From Microbacterium sp. 13-71-7 (GTDB taxonomy: Bacteria; Actinomycetota; Actinomycetes; Actinomycetales; Microbacteriaceae): a DNA stretch of 40,172 nt. The DNA lies in the NCBI RefSeq assembly GCF_002257455.1, contig NZ_NCKN01000004.1, forward strand, positions 1 to 40,172, in the 5' to 3' direction. Positions 7,906-16,496 of this stretch are shown in pieces (the stretch's first letter is position 1; each line of letters opens with the position of its first letter). Under the pieces are notes generated by a model. It had not been told where the DNA came from. It saw only the letters and a list, made by a program, of their open reading frames with translations, and did no database searches. Made by a program: the position numbers and the translations under genes.

Positions 7906-10900
7906 TCATCGCGCGGCCGGGTACGACGTCGGGATCGTGGCCATGCCGGATCCGTTCGTCAGGGTGACGGTCGCGGTCCCTGCCGGGATCGCCGCGAGCA
8001 TGGTGCTGAATCCGTAGGACACGGTCGCCCCCGGCGCGACCGCCTGGTACGTCTTGGTGCCGTACCTGGTGGCGATCTTGACGTCGGCCGCCGCGGATCC
8101 GGTGTTGGTCACCGCGACCGTGAGCACGACCTTGCCGGAGACCACGGCCGGGGTGACCTTCACGTCGGCCGTCAGGGTCGAGGCGGGCTCGACCACGGTG
8201 ATCGGGACCAGCGTCGCGGTGCGATCGCGGAACGCCGCGGTGATCGTCACCGTCCCGGCCGTCGCGGCGGTCGCGCTCGGCGCGACCGCGATGCCGGCGG
8301 CGTTGCTGGAGACGGTCGCGGTGGTCGCTCCCCCGGGGAACACGCCGCCCGAGATCGTGAACACCACGTCGGCCCCGGAGACGCCGTTGCCGGACGCATC
8401 GACCACCTTCGCGCCGAGACCGGTGATCGCCTCACCGCGCAGCACGGTCTTCGCGGTGCCGAGGGGCTGCACGTCCTGCCCCGCATCGGCGCCGGTCGCG
8501 GCGAGCGTGAGGCCCGAGATCGGCCCGCTCACGCCCTGGTCCGTGGCTCGGTACTCCACGAGCGACGCCGCAGAGCCGGGCACCGCGAACGGCGCGGCGT
8601 AGGGCTGCCAGGCGCCGCCGTCGATGCGGTACTCGATGCCCGTCGATCCCGCCGGGACCGTGTGCAGGGTGACGGTGCGACCGTCGGCGCTCGCGACCAC
8701 CGCGGGCAGCGAGGACGGATCCGGGGCCCCCTTGCCGAGCGCGAACGAGGCCACCACGGCGCGGTGGTTGCTCGCCCAGGCGTTGCGGAGCACCGCGGTC
8801 GGCGAGGGCCAGCCGGCGACGACCGTGTTCGCGCCGAGCACGCGGAGCGAGGAACCGACGTAGTGCACCGTGTCGATGCGGTCCTGCGGCTCATCGGCGC
8901 CGGAGGGCGTCTTCACGACGAGCGGCGACCAGGTCTCGCCCGGGTCGGAGGCCGGATCCGGGCTGGCGGTGCGATACGCGTCCGCGAGGCCGGCCTGCTG
9001 CAGGCGGGCGGGCACGGGCCAGTCCACCGCGCCGACGCCGCAGTGCGCGGCGGAGGTGGCGGCGGTCCAGTCGGACCCCGAGGGCGACTCCAGATCCGAG
9101 AGGACGACGACGGGCGTCGCCGCGGACGTCTCGGTCGCGATCGCCGCGGCGAGCGCGTCGACCTGCGCGAAGCGGGTGCTGCCGCGCTCCGCCGCGACGA
9201 GCGCGGCCGGGTCGGTCACACCGCCCAGGCACGCGGCCTCGGGGCCGTAGCCGGTGCGGTCCAGACCCATGGTCCACACCCGCACCTTGCGTCCCAGCAC
9301 GTCCGCGGTGGCGCCGAGGCCCGGCTGGTCCCCGACGACGGTGCGCGCGCTGAGCGGATACGGCGAGATCAGGCCGACGCCGCCGGGTCCTTCGAGCGCG
9401 TTCCAGCCGAGGGCCTTCGCGAGGGCGGTCGCGGCGGTGCCGCCGTCCTGCTGCACGCCGATCACGTCGAAGCCGTTCTCGGCGATCACGGCGAGGTTCT
9501 TCAGGGCGGCGTCGTTGACGTGCCCGCCCGCGTCCCAGAGGTTCCAGGTCACCGCGTCGAAGGGAGCGGCGGCATCGGCCGCGATCACGGGGACCTCGAC
9601 CTCGATACGCGCGGTCGTCGTGCCGTCCGTCGCCTCGACCGTGAGGTATCCCGGGTCGGCCGGGGCGGTCGTCGGCGCCGTGCCGGTCACGACGCCCTGC
9701 GCGTCGACGGTCAGCCAGGCGTCGCCCTCGACCTTCGTGTAGGAGGTGACGGATCCGCCGTTCCAGAGGCCGGCGACGGTCTGCGAGACCGCGCCGCCCG
9801 CGCGCACCGAGGGTGCGCGCAGCACGCCCGACACGAAGCCGCGGGCGAGCGTGGATCCGTCCGTCACGACGTCGCCGGAGTGCGTGGCCATGTAGTCGTT
9901 CTGGATCTGCGCGGCGGAGATCGCCCGGTCGTAGAAGTCGAACGTGTCGATCGCCGCGTTCACGAAGCCGTCGCCGTCGTCGAGCAGCGAGCCCTCCGCC
10001 CCGACCCGGAACGGGTAGCCGCTGACCAGGGAGAAGCCGGAGCCGAGGCTCGTGCTCTGCGCGGTCTGCTCGCCGTCGACGAACGTGGTCATCGTACCCG
10101 CAGAGCGGTCGACCACGACGGCGACGTGATGCCAGGATCCGATGACGGACGTGCGGCTCGCGTCGGCGAGGTAGTTCTGCGTCGTGGACGTGCCGTTCTG
10201 ACCGAAGCATCCGCGCAGGATCCCTGGGCTGCCCGCGGTGTTGTAGAGCGTCGCGCCGCGGTTGTAGCAGTGCCGGAAGTCCTGATTGGAGACGATCGGC
10301 GAGTCGGAGCTCGACGAGGCCTCCTTGAGCCAGAACGTGTACGAGAAGCTGCCGGAGCCGTCGGTGTGACCGGGGACGAGCGGGAGCGAGAAGAAGTTCA
10401 CGCCGCGCGTGCTGCCCTCGGGTGCGTTGACGTAGGCCGCCTTGCCGGCGGTGCCGGCGACGTAGGAGGGCGATCCGGACCAGGTCGCGTCGTTGCCGCG
10501 CCCGGAGGAGTCGGGGATCGCGGCGCCGTCGCCGGTCTCGAAGTCGTAGGAGGCGAACGGGGCGACCGCGTCGCCCGGCGCCCGCAGCCGGCTCCAGATC
10601 GCGGAGAGCGTGACCGTGGCGTTCGCACGGACCGTGAGATCCGCCGCCGTCTGGCCGTCGGAGTAGACGACCTGGCCCTTCGCGCTCAGCGCCCAGCCCT
10701 GGAACTGGTAGCCGGGACGGACGAAGCCGTTGGCCGCGAGCGTCGACGCCGTGCCGATCGTGAAGGTCTGCGCCGCCATGGCGCCCGAGGTCGCACCGTT
10801 GCCGTCGAAGGCGACCGTGTAGGTGCCGGAGTCGGGCTTGAGCGCCGTGTAGTCGTCGGCGACCTGCGCGGGCGGCAGCACGGCGTCGTAGAACCGGAGG

Positions 10901-11784
10901 TCGTCGATCGCGGCGTTGACGTAGCCGTCGCTGACGTCCTTCTCGCTGCCGCTGAACCCGCCGATGTTGAACGCGAACCCGCTCTTCAGGTTCGTGGACG
11001 CGGTCACCTCACCCGCGGCCGAGCGCTTGGTCTCGACCCCGTCGGTGTAGACGATGATGACGTTCGCGGTGCGGTCGACCGTGACGGCGACGTGGTGCCA
11101 GGATCCGGCGATGTTCGGTGACGCCCCGTTGAGGTAGCGCTTCGTGCCGCCCGCCGTGGTGCCCCAGCACGCCTGCAGCACGCCCTGCGTGGTCTGGTTG
11201 TAGAGCGTGAGGCCCGCGTTGTTGCACGATGCGAAGTCCTGGTTGCTCATGAGCGTGCCGTAGGACGTGCGGTTCTGCTCCGACATCCAGAACTCGTAGG
11301 AGAAGCTCGCGGCGCCGTCGGTCTTCCCGGCGACCAGGGGCAGCTTGACGTAGTTCGTGCCCAGCCCGATCGTCGCGGCGGATCCCGAGACGCCGGGGCG
11401 GTAGCCCGGGGATCCGACCCAGCGCGCATCGTTGCCGTTGCCCGAGACGTCCTTCACGATCGACCCGCTGTCGGCGTCGAAGGTGTACGCCGCGACGGGC
11501 GAGATCGCCCCCGGCACCGCGGCGCGCGCGGCCGGCGCGGTGGGCGTCGGTGCCGTGGGAGCGGGTGCCGCCGGTGCCGGAGTCGTGATCGGCGCGGGCG
11601 AGGGATCCGCGCTGGGCGACGACGGCTCAGGGGTGGGAGCGGGCGTCGGAGCGGCGGTGGACGACGGTGCGGGGGTCGGGTCCGCGACCGCCGCGGGCGT
11701 CGCCGCGAGCGTCGAGACGACGACGGCGGCGCCCGCGAGGGCGGCGAGGGCGAGGCGGCGCAGACGCCGGCGCGGGAGGGGCAT
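7906..11784 (-). CDS. Giant exported LamG / InlB-repeat / pseudo-endonuclease protein
   Basis: Secreted multidomain protein, about 1292 aa. Signal peptide to about residue 35, then a Pro/Ala/Thr/Ser-rich linker. Two LamG-like carbohydrate-binding domains (about 90-310 and 410-640, each with SWHHVAV) flank an InlB-type repeat (about 325-400: YTVAFDGNGATSG, GYQFQGWAL). An endonuclease/exonuclease/phosphatase-like domain (about 740-1010) starts VTWNLWDAGG but has QQ where the family has catalytic QE, SDLE for GDFN and SNH for SDH, so it may be inactive. Ig-like domains close the protein. The ATG at 11784 is chosen because GGAG stands 6 nt upstream; an in-frame ATG lies at 11796. It follows the phospholipase gene by 58 nt. 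Confidence 0.88.
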   Translation of the reverse strand: MPLPRRRLRRLALAALAGAAVVVSTLAATPAAVADPTPAPSSTAAPTPAPTPEPSSPSADPSPAPITTPAPAAPAPTAPTPTAPAARAAVPGAISPVAAYTFDADSGSIVKDVSGNGNDARWVGSPGYRPGVSGSAATIGLGTNYVKLPLVAGKTDGAASFSYEFWMSEQNRTSYGTLMSNQDFASCNNAGLTLYNQTTQGVLQACWGTTAGGTKRYLNGASPNIAGSWHHVAVTVDRTANVIIVYTDGVETKRSAAGEVTASTNLKSGFAFNIGGFSGSEKDVSDGYVNAAIDDLRFYDAVLPPAQVADDYTALKPDSGTYTVAFDGNGATSGAMAAQTFTIGTASTLAANGFVRPGYQFQGWALSAKGQVVYSDGQTAADLTVRANATVTLSAIWSRLRAPGDAVAPFASYDFETGDGAAIPDSSGRGNDATWSGSPSYVAGTAGKAAYVNAPEGSTRGVNFFSLPLVPGHTDGSGSFSYTFWLKEASSSSDSPIVSNQDFRHCYNRGATLYNTAGSPGILRGCFGQNGTSTTQNYLADASRTSVIGSWHHVAVVVDRSAGTMTTFVDGEQTAQSTSLGSGFSLVSGYPFRVGAEGSLLDDGDGFVNAAIDTFDFYDRAISAAQIQNDYMATHSGDVVTDGSTLARGFVSGVLRAPSVRAGGAVSQTVAGLWNGGSVTSYTKVEGDAWLTVDAQGVVTGTAPTTAPADPGYLTVEATDGTTTARIEVEVPVIAADAAAPFDAVTWNLWDAGGHVNDAALKNLAVIAENGFDVIGVQQDGGTAATALAKALGWNALEGPGGVGLISPYPLSARTVVGDQPGLGATADVLGRKVRVWTMGLDRTGYGPEAACLGGVTDPAALVAAERGSTRFAQVDALAAAIATETSAATPVVVLSDLESPSGSDWTAATSAAHCGVGAVDWPVPARLQQAGLADAYRTASPDPASDPGETWSPLVVKTPSGADEPQDRIDTVHYVGSSLRVLGANTVVAGWPSPTAVLRNAWASNHRAVVASFALGKGAPDPSSLPAVVASADGRTVTLHTVPAGSTGIEYRIDGGAWQPYAAPFAVPGSAASLVEYRATDQGVSGPISGLTLAATGADAGQDVQPLGTAKTVLRGEAITGLGAKVVDASGNGVSGADVVFTISGGVFPGGATTATVSSNAAGIAVAPSATAATAGTVTITAAFRDRTATLVPITVVEPASTLTADVKVTPAVVSGKVVLTVAVTNTGSAAADVKIATRYGTKTYQAVAPGATVSYGFSTMLAAIPAGTATVTLTNGSGMATIPTSYPAAR

Positions 11785-11842
11785 GCGGGACTCCATCGGA
11801 TCGGGTGCGGGCGTGATCGGGTGCTCGACGGGTGGGTGGAGG

Positions 11843-14035
11843 TCAGGCCGGCAGCTGCGCGACGCGACCGGCGTAGCGGTGCCGCCAGCCGCTGTTCGTG
11901 TCGGCGGTGACGACGATGTCGTAGTAGCCCTCGGACGTGGGCCAGGTCACGGTCTCGGTCGCGCCGGGCTTGACCCAGATGCGCTGCGCGGTGCCGGCGT
12001 GATCGTTCGGCGTGAGCGCGTAGTGCACGCTCTGGCGGCCGTCGTTGTGCAGCGCGATCTCGACGGTCGGCGTCTCGCCCGCGACCAGGTCGACGTCGAT
12101 GCGGGGGACCGCGCCGCCGTTCTGGCCCGCGGGCAGGATCGTGCCGGCGTGCGCGCGGACGAATCCGTCCGGCCCGTACACCGAGAACGCGTAGCGGCCG
12201 TCCTGCGCGGTCGCGTCCCAGACGTGCGTCGCGGGCTTCGTGCCGGAGACCGTGTAGGGCGTGTTCGCGAAGGGCAGGTACTTGTCGGGGAACGCCTGGA
12301 GGCTGAGCGCCTTGCCCGCAGGGCCGCCGACCACGCTGAGCTGCACGCTGACCTTGCCGGTCCTGCGGTCCTCCGTGAAGACGCCGTGCGGGTGGTACGA
12401 CAGCGGCCGGTGCTTGAGCGGGGTGCTCGACCACTTGTCGGCCGGCGGCACCTGGGTGCCGATCGTGCCGCCCGCGCGCGCGATCTGCACGAGCGCATCG
12501 GTGTCGGGCAGCGACGGGATGTCGATCACGGGGTGCGCGAAGTCCATCGCGCTCGTGAGGTCGCCGCTGATCCCCCGGCGCCAGGCGCTGATCGTGGTCG
12601 ACATCGCGGGCGTGCCGATCGCGGTGGTCCACGTCTCGAGGAAGCGGATCAGCGAGGTGTGGTCGAAGGTCTCGGTGCCGACCCAGCCGCCGCGCGTCCA
12701 CGGCGAGACGAGGATCGTGGGGATGCGGGCGCCGTATCCGATCGGGGTGGATCCGTTGTACTCGCCCGGGGTGCCCGGCTCGGCGAACGGCGGCAGCACG
12801 TGGTCGAAGTAGCCGTCGTTCTCGTCGAACGTCATGATGAGCAGCGTGCTCTTCCAGATGTCCGGATTGCTCTGCAGCGTCTGGATCACGCGGTTCGAGA
12901 AGTGGGCGCCGTGCTCCGGGTTCGCGGAGGGGTGCTCCGACCAGCTGTACGGCGCGACGATCCAGGAGACCTGCGGCAGCGGGTACTGGGCGCCCGGCTT
13001 GCACGCGGCGATGAAGTCCTTCAGCACGCCGTTCAGGTTGGCGTCGCTGTCGTTGTTGACGACGCCGGTCGACGCGTAGGGCGCGGATCCCGCCCGCCAG
13101 ACCAGTCCTGTGCCGGCGGCGTTCTTGGTCGCGTCCGCGCGGTTCGCGAGATCCTGCGCGGACGAGCCGGACGTCGTGAAGGCGTTGAAGCCGCGGATCG
13201 GGTTGTCGGTGTAGTCGCCGACCCAGCTGGATCCGTTGTTCGTGTTGTCGACGTAGATCCGCCAGGAGACGCCCGCGGCCTGCAGCGCCTCGGGGTAGGT
13301 CTGCCAGGTGCGGTTGCCGTTGGACTCGCCGCCGTTGTCGACGACGCCGCCCGAGGTGCCGGTCCAGGCGTACAGCCGGTTCGGCGTGGTCGGCCCCATG
13401 ACCGAGCAGTGCCAGTTGTCGCAGATCGTGTAGGCGCTCGCGAGCGAGTACTGCCAGGGGATCTCCTCGCCGGAGACGTAGTGCATGGTGTTGGCGCCCT
13501 TGGCGCCGATCCAGTTGTTGTAGCGTCCGCCGGCCCATGCCGACGTGCCTCCGGAGTACGAGTGGTCCAGGCCCGTGGTGGTGCCGGCGACCGTGGTCAC
13601 CCGGCTGGGCTTGACGAAGGAGGATCCCTGCGGCTGGGAGAAGACGTCGGTGCCGTTCTGGAACCGGAGGGCCTGCTTGTCGTCGAAGCCGCGCACACCG
13701 GGCAGAGCGCCGTAGTAGTGGTCGAAGGAGCGGTTCTCCTGCATGAGGACCACGACGTGCTTGATGTCGGTGATGTCGCCGGAGAAGCCCTCCGGCAGCG
13801 CGTAGGCCCTGGGCGCGCCGGCGGCGGCCCCGGCCGTGCCCGCTCCCCCGGCGGCCGAGGCGGAGGAGGTCGCAGCCCCTGCGCCGAAGCCCGCGCCGAC
13901 GGCGGCGGCGCCGCCCAGCAGGCCGAGGGCCCGCAGCATGCCGCGGCGGGTCATGCCGCTGTGCAGCACCTCATCGGGGACCGTTCGCGGACGCTCGTAG
14001 GGATCCGGGCGGAACGGGACGGGCTCGCTGGACAT
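11843..14035 (-). CDS. Tat-exported phospholipase C / acid phosphatase-like phosphoesterase
   Basis: Exported phosphoesterase of 730 aa, family of non-hemolytic phospholipase C (PlcN/AcpA). Tat signal: TRRGMLRALGLLGG at residues 29-42. Catalytic landmarks are KHVVVLMQENRSFDHYYG (about 92-109), holding the metal/nucleophile region, a second acidic motif FDENDGYFDH (about 402-411) and EHPSANPEHGAHF. Two C-terminal beta domains (about 510-730) match the DUF756 domains found at the end of bacterial phospholipases C. The ATG is preceded by CGAGGAGCGTCC. The product is expected to release phosphate-containing head groups from lipids outside the cell. It is the first of five leftward genes for exported proteins; a GntR regulator lies just upstream. 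Confidence 0.93.
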   Translation of the reverse strand: MSSEPVPFRPDPYERPRTVPDEVLHSGMTRRGMLRALGLLGGAAAVGAGFGAGAATSSASAAGGAGTAGAAAGAPRAYALPEGFSGDITDIKHVVVLMQENRSFDHYYGALPGVRGFDDKQALRFQNGTDVFSQPQGSSFVKPSRVTTVAGTTTGLDHSYSGGTSAWAGGRYNNWIGAKGANTMHYVSGEEIPWQYSLASAYTICDNWHCSVMGPTTPNRLYAWTGTSGGVVDNGGESNGNRTWQTYPEALQAAGVSWRIYVDNTNNGSSWVGDYTDNPIRGFNAFTTSGSSAQDLANRADATKNAAGTGLVWRAGSAPYASTGVVNNDSDANLNGVLKDFIAACKPGAQYPLPQVSWIVAPYSWSEHPSANPEHGAHFSNRVIQTLQSNPDIWKSTLLIMTFDENDGYFDHVLPPFAEPGTPGEYNGSTPIGYGARIPTILVSPWTRGGWVGTETFDHTSLIRFLETWTTAIGTPAMSTTISAWRRGISGDLTSAMDFAHPVIDIPSLPDTDALVQIARAGGTIGTQVPPADKWSSTPLKHRPLSYHPHGVFTEDRRTGKVSVQLSVVGGPAGKALSLQAFPDKYLPFANTPYTVSGTKPATHVWDATAQDGRYAFSVYGPDGFVRAHAGTILPAGQNGGAVPRIDVDLVAGETPTVEIALHNDGRQSVHYALTPNDHAGTAQRIWVKPGATETVTWPTSEGYYDIVVTADTNSGWRHRYAGRVAQLPA

Positions 14036-14179
14036 GGACGCTCCTCGGGACGACGGGGCACCCGGAGTCGGGCGCCGACATCGAGGAGAGCAAGCCGAGG
14101 GGAACAGTCGGTGAACGCCGGAGGACGGGCCGGTGGCATCGGCCCGGTGCGCCCCGGATCCGGCCGCCGAGCGTGCACA

Positions 14180-14272
14180 CTGGGCTGTTTCCGGCCGCTG
14201 CGCTGGGCTGTTTCCGGCCGCCCCCACCGGTCGTTGAGCGAGCCGAAGGCGAGACGAAACGCGGCGCCTCGC
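14180..14272. repeat. Short direct repeats and a half palindromic element
   Basis: The 263-bp gap between the phospholipase and GntR genes holds two copies of CTGGGCTGTTTCCGGCCG (about 14181-14199 and 14204-14222), then at 14229-14272 one arm of the GGTCGTTGAGCGAG...GAGACGAAACGCGG element known from 4709-4828. The matching right arm is not present, so this is a half element. No gene is seen in the gap. Confidence 0.6.
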
Positions 14273-14298
14273 GGAGCAGCGTTCTTCACGCTCCCCGC

Positions 14299-15039
14299 TC
14301 AGAGCGCGGTGCGGACCGTCTGCCCCGCTTCGATCTCGAACGCGATCGCACCGGCGCGGTAGCGGTCGACGCCGAGCTCCACGAGCCTGCCCTCGCGGGT
14401 CGTCGTGGTGCGGCCGACCTGCAGCAGCGGGCTCGAGCGGCGCACGCCGAGCAGCGCCGCATCCTCGGTGGTCGCGGCGGCGGCCTCGATCCGGTGGTTC
14501 GTCGACGCGACGCGGATCCCCGCCTCGGCGAGCGCGACCGTGGTCGAGCGCACGTCGTCCGGCATCAGCGTGATGACCTCGGCGACCCAGGGCGCCCAGA
14601 CCGAGCGCTCGATCATGACGGGCAGCCCGTCCAGCGTGCGCAGCCGGACGAACCGGTGCAGCGGCTCGCCGAGACGGATCCGGAACTGCTGCGCCTCGCG
14701 CGCATCCGCCGGACCCACGGTGCGGGAGGTGATCGCGCCGCCGGGGACGCGGCCTCCCTCGCTCGCCCACTCCGTGAAGGATTGCATCCGCGCGAAGCCC
14801 TGGGTCTGGTGCGCGGCCTGGACGATCCATCCGCCGCGCGGCCGCGAGACGACGAGCGAGAGGCGGGCGAGGCGGGCGAGCGCCCCGCGGATCACGCTGC
14901 GCGTCGTGCCGTACTCGGCGCTCAGCATCGCCTCGCTCGGCAGGCGGGTTCCGGCGGCGAAGCCGCCCTCGGAGATCCGCCGGCGCAGATCCGCGGAGAT
15001 CTGCGCCGTGCGCGAGCTCTCGCGGGATCCCTCGGTCAC
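14299..15039 (-). CDS. GntR-family transcriptional regulator with UTRA domain (HutC/PhnF type)
   Basis: Transcription factor of 246 aa. The N-terminal winged HTH shows ISADLRRRISEGGFAAGTRL, PSEAMLSAEYGTTRSVIRGA and LARLSLVVSRPRGGWIV; the C-terminal UTRA domain (about 95-240) has VRLRTLDGLPVMIERSVW and the closing DRYRAGAIAFEIEAGQ. Members bind small sugar- or phosphonate-related ligands and usually repress neighbours. The GTG at 15039 is chosen as the first plausible start before the HTH; a GTG five codons upstream is possible, and the ribosome site is weak. It lies upstream of, and in the same direction as, the phospholipase cluster, a plausible but untested target. A perfect 12-bp palindrome (CCGACCGGTCGG, 15139-15150) lies 100 bp upstream. 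Confidence 0.9.
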   Translation of the reverse strand: MTEGSRESSRTAQISADLRRRISEGGFAAGTRLPSEAMLSAEYGTTRSVIRGALARLARLSLVVSRPRGGWIVQAAHQTQGFARMQSFTEWASEGGRVPGGAITSRTVGPADAREAQQFRIRLGEPLHRFVRLRTLDGLPVMIERSVWAPWVAEVITLMPDDVRSTTVALAEAGIRVASTNHRIEAAAATTEDAALLGVRRSSPLLQVGRTTTTREGRLVELGVDRYRAGAIAFEIEAGQTVRTAL

Positions 15040-15138
15040 GTCCCGCCCCCGCACGCAGGGGAGGGATTCGGCGGACGGAGCATGCCCCCCATTCTCGCGC
15101 ACGCACGCCGGCGGCCCGCCATGCCGAAGCACGACGGG

Positions 15139-15150
15139 CCGACCGGTCGG
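15139..15150. promoter_or_regulatory. Perfect 12-bp palindrome upstream of GntR gene
   Basis: CCGACCGGTCGG reads the same on both strands. It stands between the SHOCT protein gene and the GntR gene, about 100 bp upstream of the latter, and could be an autoregulatory operator. In GC-rich DNA such palindromes also arise by chance, so this is a weak call. Confidence 0.25.
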
Positions 15151-15176
15151 GGGGATCAGGCCACCGGGTGGGCGGT

Positions 15177-15524
15177 TCAGGCCTCCGGGCGGTTCGCGCG
15201 GAGCACCTCGAGGCGGGCGCGGTACTCGGTCTCGTCCACGTCGCCCTTGGCGAAGCGGTCGGCGAGGATCTGCTCCGCCGTGCGGCTCTGGGCCGCGCCG
15301 CCCTGCTGCGCCATGCCCGCCCAGGGCGCCTGGGCTCCGGGAGCGCCGTGCCATGCCCACGGCCCGGGACCGCCCCAGCGACGACGGCGCACGAGGAGGG
15401 CGATGAGCAGGCCGACGATGACGAGGAACATCAGCGGGCCGATGATGAAGAAGGGCCAGAACGGGGCCATGCCCATGCCCCAGTGCCCGGGATGCGCGGC
15501 GATGGCCGCGACGGTTGCGATCAT
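15177..15524 (-). CDS. Small membrane protein with C-terminal SHOCT-like domain
   Basis: Membrane protein of 115 aa. After a short His/Gly/Met-rich start (HPGHWGMGMAPFW) there is one membrane segment (FFIIGPLMFLVIVGLLIALL), a positive RRRRW stop, a Gly/Pro/Ala/Trp-rich linker, and a C-terminal SHOCT motif: AEQILADRFAKGDVDETEYR followed by ARLEVLRA. SHOCT domains are short helical modules found at the ends of many bacterial membrane proteins; their role is not settled. The ATG is preceded by AAGGATGG. The upstream 309-bp gap holds a nested palindromic repeat. No partner gene is evident. Confidence 0.88.
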   Translation of the reverse strand: MIATVAAIAAHPGHWGMGMAPFWPFFIIGPLMFLVIVGLLIALLVRRRRWGGPGPWAWHGAPGAQAPWAGMAQQGGAAQSRTAEQILADRFAKGDVDETEYRARLEVLRANRPEA

Positions 15525-15658
15525 GAGTGACCATCCTTGGATCGGTTCGGTCGCATCTCGACCGATGGATCCAGCCTCGCCACCCGCGCCCTCCGCCGAA
15601 TCCGGCCCCAGGAGTGATTCCCCCTGCTCCCCCGGGAGTATGCCCGCCCCTCTCGCCC

Positions 15659-15804
15659 CCCTCACTTCCGACTCGTCCCCATCAGCGGAGCCCATAGCGT
15701 GCGCTCATGGGGACGACCCGAAAGGTGGAACGCCCCCACGTCCGAGTCGTCCCCGTCAGCGGAGCCTATGGCGTGCGCTAGTGGGGACGACTCGAAAGTG
15801 AGGG
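15659..15804. repeat. Nested palindromic element: two 58-bp hairpin units inside an outer inverted repeat
   Basis: Two imperfect 58-bp copies (15667-15724 and 15741-15798) start TCCGA(C/G)TCGTCCCC. Each can fold into a stem of about 19 bp with a loop of about 14 nt. The whole is framed by CCCTCACTT (15659-15667) and AAGTGAGGG (15796-15804), so the pair also forms one larger hairpin. It fills the 309-bp gap between the NarL-type regulator and the SHOCT protein gene; no ORF with coding character is seen in it. The structure resembles REPIN or MITE-like elements. Confidence 0.8.
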
Positions 15805-15833
15805 AGCGAGGGCGGGACAGGAGAGGGCGGGGG

Positions 15834-16496
15834 CTACTGCCAGCCGGGGGCTACGAGGCCGGTCTCGTAGGCGATGACCACGAGGTGCACGCGATCGCGG
15901 GCGTGCAGCTTGGCCATGATCCGCGACACGTGCGTCTTCGCGGTGAGCGGGCTCAGGAACAGCCGCTCCGCGATCTCGTCGTTGGTCAGCCCCAGCCCGA
16001 CGAGGCGCAGCACCTCGCGCTCGCGCTCCGTGATGTCGTCCAGCACCGCCGGCCGGGGCGCATCGCGCAGCCCGACGGTCAGCCGCTCCAGGAGGCGCTT
16101 GGTGACGCCGGGCGACAGCAGGGCGTCACCGGCCGCCACGACCCGCACCGCGCGGACCAGATCCGCGGGCTCTGTGTCCTTCACGAGGAATCCCGCGGCC
16201 CCGGCGCGCACCGCCCGCACCACGTACTCGTCGAGCTCGAACGTCGTCACGATCACGACGTGCACGTCCGCCAGGGCGGCGTCTGCCGCGATCTGCTCCG
16301 TCGCCCACAGGCCGTCGCCGTCGGGCATGCGGATGTCCATGAGCACCACGTCCACAGGCGTCTCGCGGATCCGCTCCAGCAGCTCGCGCCCGCCCGCCGC
16401 CTCGACCAGGACCTCGATCCCGTCCTCCGCGTCGAGCAGCGCGCGGAACCCCGCCCGCACGAGCAGTTGGTCGTCCGCGAGCGCGACCCGGATCAC
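15834..16496 (-). CDS. NarL/LuxR-family response regulator
   Basis: DNA-binding response regulator, 220 aa. The receiver has ALADDQ (acidic pair), phospho-acceptor Asp in VVLMDIRMPDGDG, Thr in VIVTTF and Lys in GFLVKDTEP. The C-terminal LuxR HTH is ITEREREVLRLVGLGLTNDE, IAERLFLSPLTAKTHVSRIM. The GTG at 16496 is chosen because it overlaps the stop of the kinase gene (GTGA) and is preceded by GGGGGAGGGCCTC; a GTG at 16511 is possible. Partner of the upstream DesK-like kinase. Targets are unknown; systems of this class often control ABC exporters or envelope stress genes. Confidence 0.94.
   Translation of the reverse strand: MIRVALADDQLLVRAGFRALLDAEDGIEVLVEAAGGRELLERIRETPVDVVLMDIRMPDGDGLWATEQIAADAALADVHVVIVTTFELDEYVVRAVRAGAAGFLVKDTEPADLVRAVRVVAAGDALLSPGVTKRLLERLTVGLRDAPRPAVLDDITEREREVLRLVGLGLTNDEIAERLFLSPLTAKTHVSRIMAKLHARDRVHLVVIAYETGLVAPGWQ

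Noticed and set aside
7684-11121. 1145-codon plus-strand frame.
   Set aside because: Antisense of the giant LamG protein, with low-complexity Arg/Gly/Val composition and no domain.
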